The notes under the pieces are model-generated. The model did no database searches. It was not told where the DNA came from and worked only from the letters and a program-made list of their open reading frames with translations. Positions 61,411 through 64,000 of a DNA stretch of 64,000 bases are shown here, in pieces (positions within the stretch are counted from its first letter, which is position 1; every line of letters starts with the position of its first letter). The stretch is from an uncultured Clostridia bacterium (GTDB lineage Bacteria > Bacillota > Clostridia > Oscillospirales > Acutalibacteraceae). The stretch lies in NCBI GenBank assembly GCA_947624285.1, contig CANQJS010000006.1, forward strand, positions 1 through 64,000, read 5' to 3'. The translations under genes were made by a program, and so were the position numbers.

Positions 61411-63024
61411 TCACACCTTGCTTGCAAGCTCCATATCCGCAAGAAAGGACTCTATTTCCTCCTTGCGAAGCTTCATCGAGGCGATATTCACTATTACCCT
61501 TGCGGATATCGGCATTATCTCCTCTACAGCGACAAGCCCGTTTTCCTTTAATGTTGAGCCTGTTTCCACAATATCCACTATGCCGTCCGCAAGCCCCAAA
61601 AGAGGAGCAAGCTCAACACTGCCCTCTATTTTTATTACATCGACATCCATACCCTTTGACTTAAAAAATTCACTTGCCACCTTGGGATATTTGGAAGCGA
61701 CTGTTTTTCGTTTATATCCGGCGTAGAAATCCACACCCTGCGGGCACGCGAGAACAAATCTGCATTTGCCGATATTGAGATCCATAACCTCATAAAACGC
61801 GCTGCTGTGCTCCGCTATCGTATCCTTGCCAACGACCCCTATATCGCACACGCCGTGCTCAACATATGTTATTACATCGGGAGCCTTGGACAGCACCGCC
61901 TCGTAGCCGTCAACGGGGATTATAAGCCGCCTGCCCTTGTTTTCAAGCTCCTTGGTATCAAGCCCCATTTTCTGAAAAAGCTTTACCGAGGATTTTTCAA
62001 GCCTGCCCTTTGTGAGAGCTATGCGAAGCGGTCTTTCGGCGTTTATCACCTCGTTTTTGACTTCGCAAAGCGCGTTTACATCGACCGCAAAACCTACGGC
62101 TGGGCAGTCAAGCCCAAATTCGCTTATGAGATTATCATAGCGCCCGCCCGACAGTACGGTGACTCCCGAGCCGTCCGCATAGCCGCGGAAAATAACGCCC
62201 GTATAATAATTGGAGCGGTTGACAAGCCCCAAATCTATTATGATTTTATCGGAAACTCCCATCTTCTCTAATTTTTCAAAGAGAGTTTTGAGGTAATCCA
62301 GCGCCCTGTTTGACTCGGCGCTTTTATAAAGCTTTCGTGCTTCGTCAAGCACCTCCACCGAGCCGAAAAGGCGTGGAAGCCTTTTGAGCGCCGCGATCTC
62401 GGGGCAGGGCTTCAGCCTGTTGAGCAAATCGCCTAAAGCCGCATAATTTTTGCTTTCGGTGAAATTGCATATATCCGCCTTCTGCGTTGCGGTGAGATCC
62501 ATTTTATCGAGTATGGCGCTGAAAAATCCCGCGTGACCTATCTCCAGCTTATATGAGCCCCGAAGCGTCCTGCTGAGCGCCTCGACCGCCATGGAAATCA
62601 CCTCTATATCCGCGTCAAGCGAGCCGTCGCCGATAAGCTCTATCCCGCTTTGCGGTATCTCGTCCGTTCTGCCCGCGTGAGCCTTGTTTTTCACAAAAAC
62701 ATTTTGATTATAGTAGAGCCTTACGGGAAAAGCCGCATCCCTCAGCCTTGTTGCGACAAGGCGTGCGATAGGCATCGTATTGTCGGGGCGCAAAACGGTT
62801 GTTCTGCCGTAATTATCCGTCAGCTTATACATATCGTCCGCCTCAACGCCCGTGTTGCCGTTGCTGAAAACATCGAAATATTCTATCGCGGGGGTAATTA
62901 CTTTTCTGTAGTTTTTCTCTTTGTAAAGAGCCGAAAGCGTGGATTCCACGCTCTTTCTGTCGTCCGACTCCTCAAAAAGAAAATCCCTGCTGCCCTCAGG
63001 CGTTATATTTGCATATCTTTTCAT
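61411..63024 (-). CDS. hisZG: HisZ-HisG fusion: ATP phosphoribosyltransferase with regulatory domain
   Basis: One frame of 537 residues joins two proteins that usually are separate. Residues 1 to about 325 are a HisZ domain, a histidyl-tRNA synthetase-like regulatory module (TPEGSRDFL, VLRPDNTMPIARL, SGGRYDNLI). Residues about 332-537 are a short-form HisG catalytic domain (LRIALTKGRLEKSS; PRPP loop GIVDIVETGSTLKENG). No stop, frameshift or second start lies between. HisG commits PRPP and ATP to histidine; short HisG needs HisZ for activity and feedback inhibition, so the fusion gives fixed stoichiometry. It heads the his run behind the promoter at 63077-63105. Confidence 0.95.
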   Translation of the reverse strand: MKRYANITPEGSRDFLFEESDDRKSVESTLSALYKEKNYRKVITPAIEYFDVFSNGNTGVEADDMYKLTDNYGRTTVLRPDNTMPIARLVATRLRDAAFPVRLYYNQNVFVKNKAHAGRTDEIPQSGIELIGDGSLDADIEVISMAVEALSRTLRGSYKLEIGHAGFFSAILDKMDLTATQKADICNFTESKNYAALGDLLNRLKPCPEIAALKRLPRLFGSVEVLDEARKLYKSAESNRALDYLKTLFEKLEKMGVSDKIIIDLGLVNRSNYYTGVIFRGYADGSGVTVLSGGRYDNLISEFGLDCPAVGFAVDVNALCEVKNEVINAERPLRIALTKGRLEKSSVKLFQKMGLDTKELENKGRRLIIPVDGYEAVLSKAPDVITYVEHGVCDIGVVGKDTIAEHSSAFYEVMDLNIGKCRFVLACPQGVDFYAGYKRKTVASKYPKVASEFFKSKGMDVDVIKIEGSVELAPLLGLADGIVDIVETGSTLKENGLVAVEEIMPISARVIVNIASMKLRKEEIESFLADMELASKV

Positions 63025-63055
63025 AATTTTTACCTGTGTTTCTCCGAATTTTACT

Positions 63056-63067
63056 TTAGCGTGCTAA
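63056..63067. promoter_or_regulatory. Palindrome TTAGC-GT-GCTAA in the his leader
   Basis: A perfect 12-bp inverted repeat lies about 10 bp downstream of the -10 box of the hisZG promoter. Confidence 0.5.
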
Positions 63068-63072
63068 CGCGG

Positions 63073-63090
63073 TAATATGCTAACATATTA
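63073..63090. promoter_or_regulatory. Palindrome TAATATG-N4-CATATTA over the his -10 box
   Basis: A perfect 18-bp inverted repeat (7-bp arms) covers the -10 box (63077-63082). Binding here would block the promoter. No T-box features are present. Confidence 0.5.
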
Positions 63091-63105
63091 AATCGGATTT
63101 GTCAA
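63077..63105 (-). promoter_or_regulatory. Promoter of the his-recJ-rsh-hemZ run
   Basis: TTGACA (63100-63105) and TAGCAT (63077-63082) on the minus strand with a 17-bp spacer. Confidence 0.8.
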
Positions 63106-63111
63106 TAATAT

Positions 63112-63132
63112 TATAGCTGAAGGGAGTTGAAC
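63112..63132. repeat. 21-bp motif, copy 2 (downstream of polC)
   Basis: TATAGCTGA followed by AGGGAGTTGAAC; it equals the copy at 25186-25206 except at two positions. Here it is part of a hairpin. Confidence 0.55.
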
Positions 63133-63153
63133 CCGATAAGTCCCCTCAGCTAT
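63113..63153 (-). terminator. Hairpin after polC
   Basis: A 13-bp stem with one mismatch (63113-63125 with 63141-63153) begins 1 nt after the polC stop. The minus strand then reads ATAATATTATTG, a weak T tract, which runs into the hisZG -35 box. Confidence 0.65.
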
Positions 63154-63154
63154 A

Positions 63155-64000
63155 TTAAAAGCCGAAGAGTGAGATCTGGTTGCTTTCGGGCAAATCGCCG
63201 AGAGCGCCGCATTCACGAAGCGCCTGCACGACCGCCGAGCCGATGTGCGCTCTTGCCATAAGATCGTCGCAGGAAAGAAAATCGCCGTTTCCGTCATTTA
63301 CCGCGTCATATATCGCCTTGGCGGCATTTTGCCCTATTCCCTTTATAGCGAGAAACGGAAGCCTTATCTTCCCGTTTTCTATCCTGTAAATGCGCCAGTC
63401 CGATTTATAGAGGTCAACCGGCAGAAATTCTATTCCTCGCGCGAGCATCTCAATGATGACTTGCAAAACAACATATGTACCCTCGTCCTTATCGGTCTTT
63501 TCCTCTTTATCGTCCTTTTCGCTTATCTCTTTCATTTTTCTCTTAACGGCGTCATGCCCCGCGACTGCGGCGTCGGCGTCTATCGCCTCTCCGCGCACGG
63601 TGAAATATGCCGAATAAAACTCCAGCGGGTGATAAATCTTATACCACGCGAGGCGCAGAGCCGCTATAACATAGGCGGCGGCGTGAGCCTTGGGGAACAT
63701 ATATTTTATTTTATAGCAGGAATCTATGTACCACTGCTCGACCCCAACCGTTTTCATCGCTTTTTCGTAAGGGGGCAGCTTTTCCGCCGCCATACCCTTT
63801 CTTGTTATCTCCATAATATTGAAGCAGTCTATCTTTGAAAGAGGCGACGGCTTGCCCGTTTCGCTTTCGTATTTTTCTGCCTTGTGAATAAGATAGGTCA
63901 TAATATCATCGCGGCAGCCGATAACCTCGGATATGGTGCAGGTTTTATTTTGTATAAGCTCCCGCGCGTTGCCGAGCCAAACATCCGTGCCGTGCGAAAG
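63155..64000 (-). CDS. polC: DNA polymerase III PolC, C-terminal part (cut by the window)
   Basis: PolC is the main replicative polymerase of low-GC Gram-positives. The visible 281 C-terminal residues, open at the right edge, begin SHGTDVWLGNARELIQ and EVIGCRDDIM, then WYIDSCYKIKYMFPKAHAAA and HPLEFYSAYFTVRGEAID, all diagnostic of PolC rather than DnaE, and end with a helix-hairpin-helix region (LPFLAIKGIGQNAAKAI). The last residues ESNQISLFGF include QISLF, a likely beta-clamp binding peptide. The frame continues upstream with no start in the window. Confidence 0.97.
   Translation of the reverse strand, partial: LSHGTDVWLGNARELIQNKTCTISEVIGCRDDIMTYLIHKAEKYESETGKPSPLSKIDCFNIMEITRKGMAAEKLPPYEKAMKTVGVEQWYIDSCYKIKYMFPKAHAAAYVIAALRLAWYKIYHPLEFYSAYFTVRGEAIDADAAVAGHDAVKRKMKEISEKDDKEEKTDKDEGTYVVLQVIIEMLARGIEFLPVDLYKSDWRIYRIENGKIRLPFLAIKGIGQNAAKAIYDAVNDGNGDFLSCDDLMARAHIGSAVVQALRECGALGDLPESNQISLFGF

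Noticed and set aside
63025..63154. T-box or his leader peptide upstream of hisZG
   Set aside because: The leader from the predicted start is only about 50 nt, has no run of His codons and no T-box sequence.
1..64000. Prophage, insertion sequence, CRISPR array, defence system, tRNA or rRNA
   Set aside because: None of the coding or intergenic sequence showed transposase, integrase or phage proteins, regular spaced repeats, or tRNA-like cloverleaf sequence beyond the short 21-bp motif.

Overview
This 64 kb window comes from a spore-forming, low-to-moderate GC Firmicute of class Clostridia, most likely an Oscillospiraceae/Ruminococcaceae-type gut lineage. The grounds are: spo0A next to spoIVB; yabP, yabQ and a spoVB-type flippase; both Gram-positive DNA polymerase III alpha subunits (PolC and DnaE); the hprK-glk-murB-rapZ-whiA block; zinc-type S4, S14, L36 and L24; and a PurO-type IMP cyclohydrolase. 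The genus-level placement is inference. Every gene but one lies on the minus strand. Almost all of the content is core chromosome, and I see no prophage, insertion sequence, CRISPR array, tRNA or rRNA.

Layout from left to right (transcription runs mainly right to left). 1-4.4 kb: a sugar/amine kinase of the APH fold, and an adaptor plus permease of a MacAB-like exporter with no ATPase beside them. 4.5-8.7 kb: purine genes purE-purM-purN-purO-purD behind one promoter. 8.9-24.5 kb: a complete S10-spc-alpha ribosomal operon (rpsJ to rplQ, with secY, adk, map, infA and rpoA), driven by a consensus promoter and a long structured leader. 24.8-28.5 kb: rubredoxin, spo0A, spoIVB and pfkA. 28.6-37.3 kb: dnaE, a permuted NlpC/P60-like hydrolase, whiA, rapZ, murB, a ROK glucokinase and hprK, a block linking carbon status to wall-precursor synthesis. 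37.5-38.7 kb: the only plus-strand gene, a GT4 glycosyltransferase divergent from hprK.

38.8-45.3 kb: nrdR, a DMT exporter, an aminotransferase, dinB with a small partner, a THUMP RNA methyltransferase and an isolated fumarase alpha subunit. 45.3-49.6 kb: divIC-like, yabQ, yabP, rqcP, hup, mazG and spoVB. 49.7-50.2 kb: a coiled-coil protein. 50.3-63.0 kb: one tightly packed run of thirteen genes, hisZ-hisG fusion, hisD, a ComEC-like metallo-hydrolase, DUF3006, hisB, hisA, hisI, hisE, recJ, rsh, dtd, a GloB-like hydrolase and hemZ, with translational overlaps and gaps of 24 nt or less. 63.2-64 kb: the C-terminal end of polC, cut by the window edge.

I found no wholly new system. The strongest leads are regulatory or architectural: twin TGTGA-N7-TCACA palindromes 63 bp apart around the spo0A promoter; a HisZ-HisG fusion heading an operon that also carries the (p)ppGpp synthetase; palindromes on the his, mazG and coiled-coil gene promoters; putative NrdR and LexA sites at nrdR and dinB; and a 49-nt near-perfect palindrome that runs into the yabP start. 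All promoter, operator and terminator calls were made by eye.
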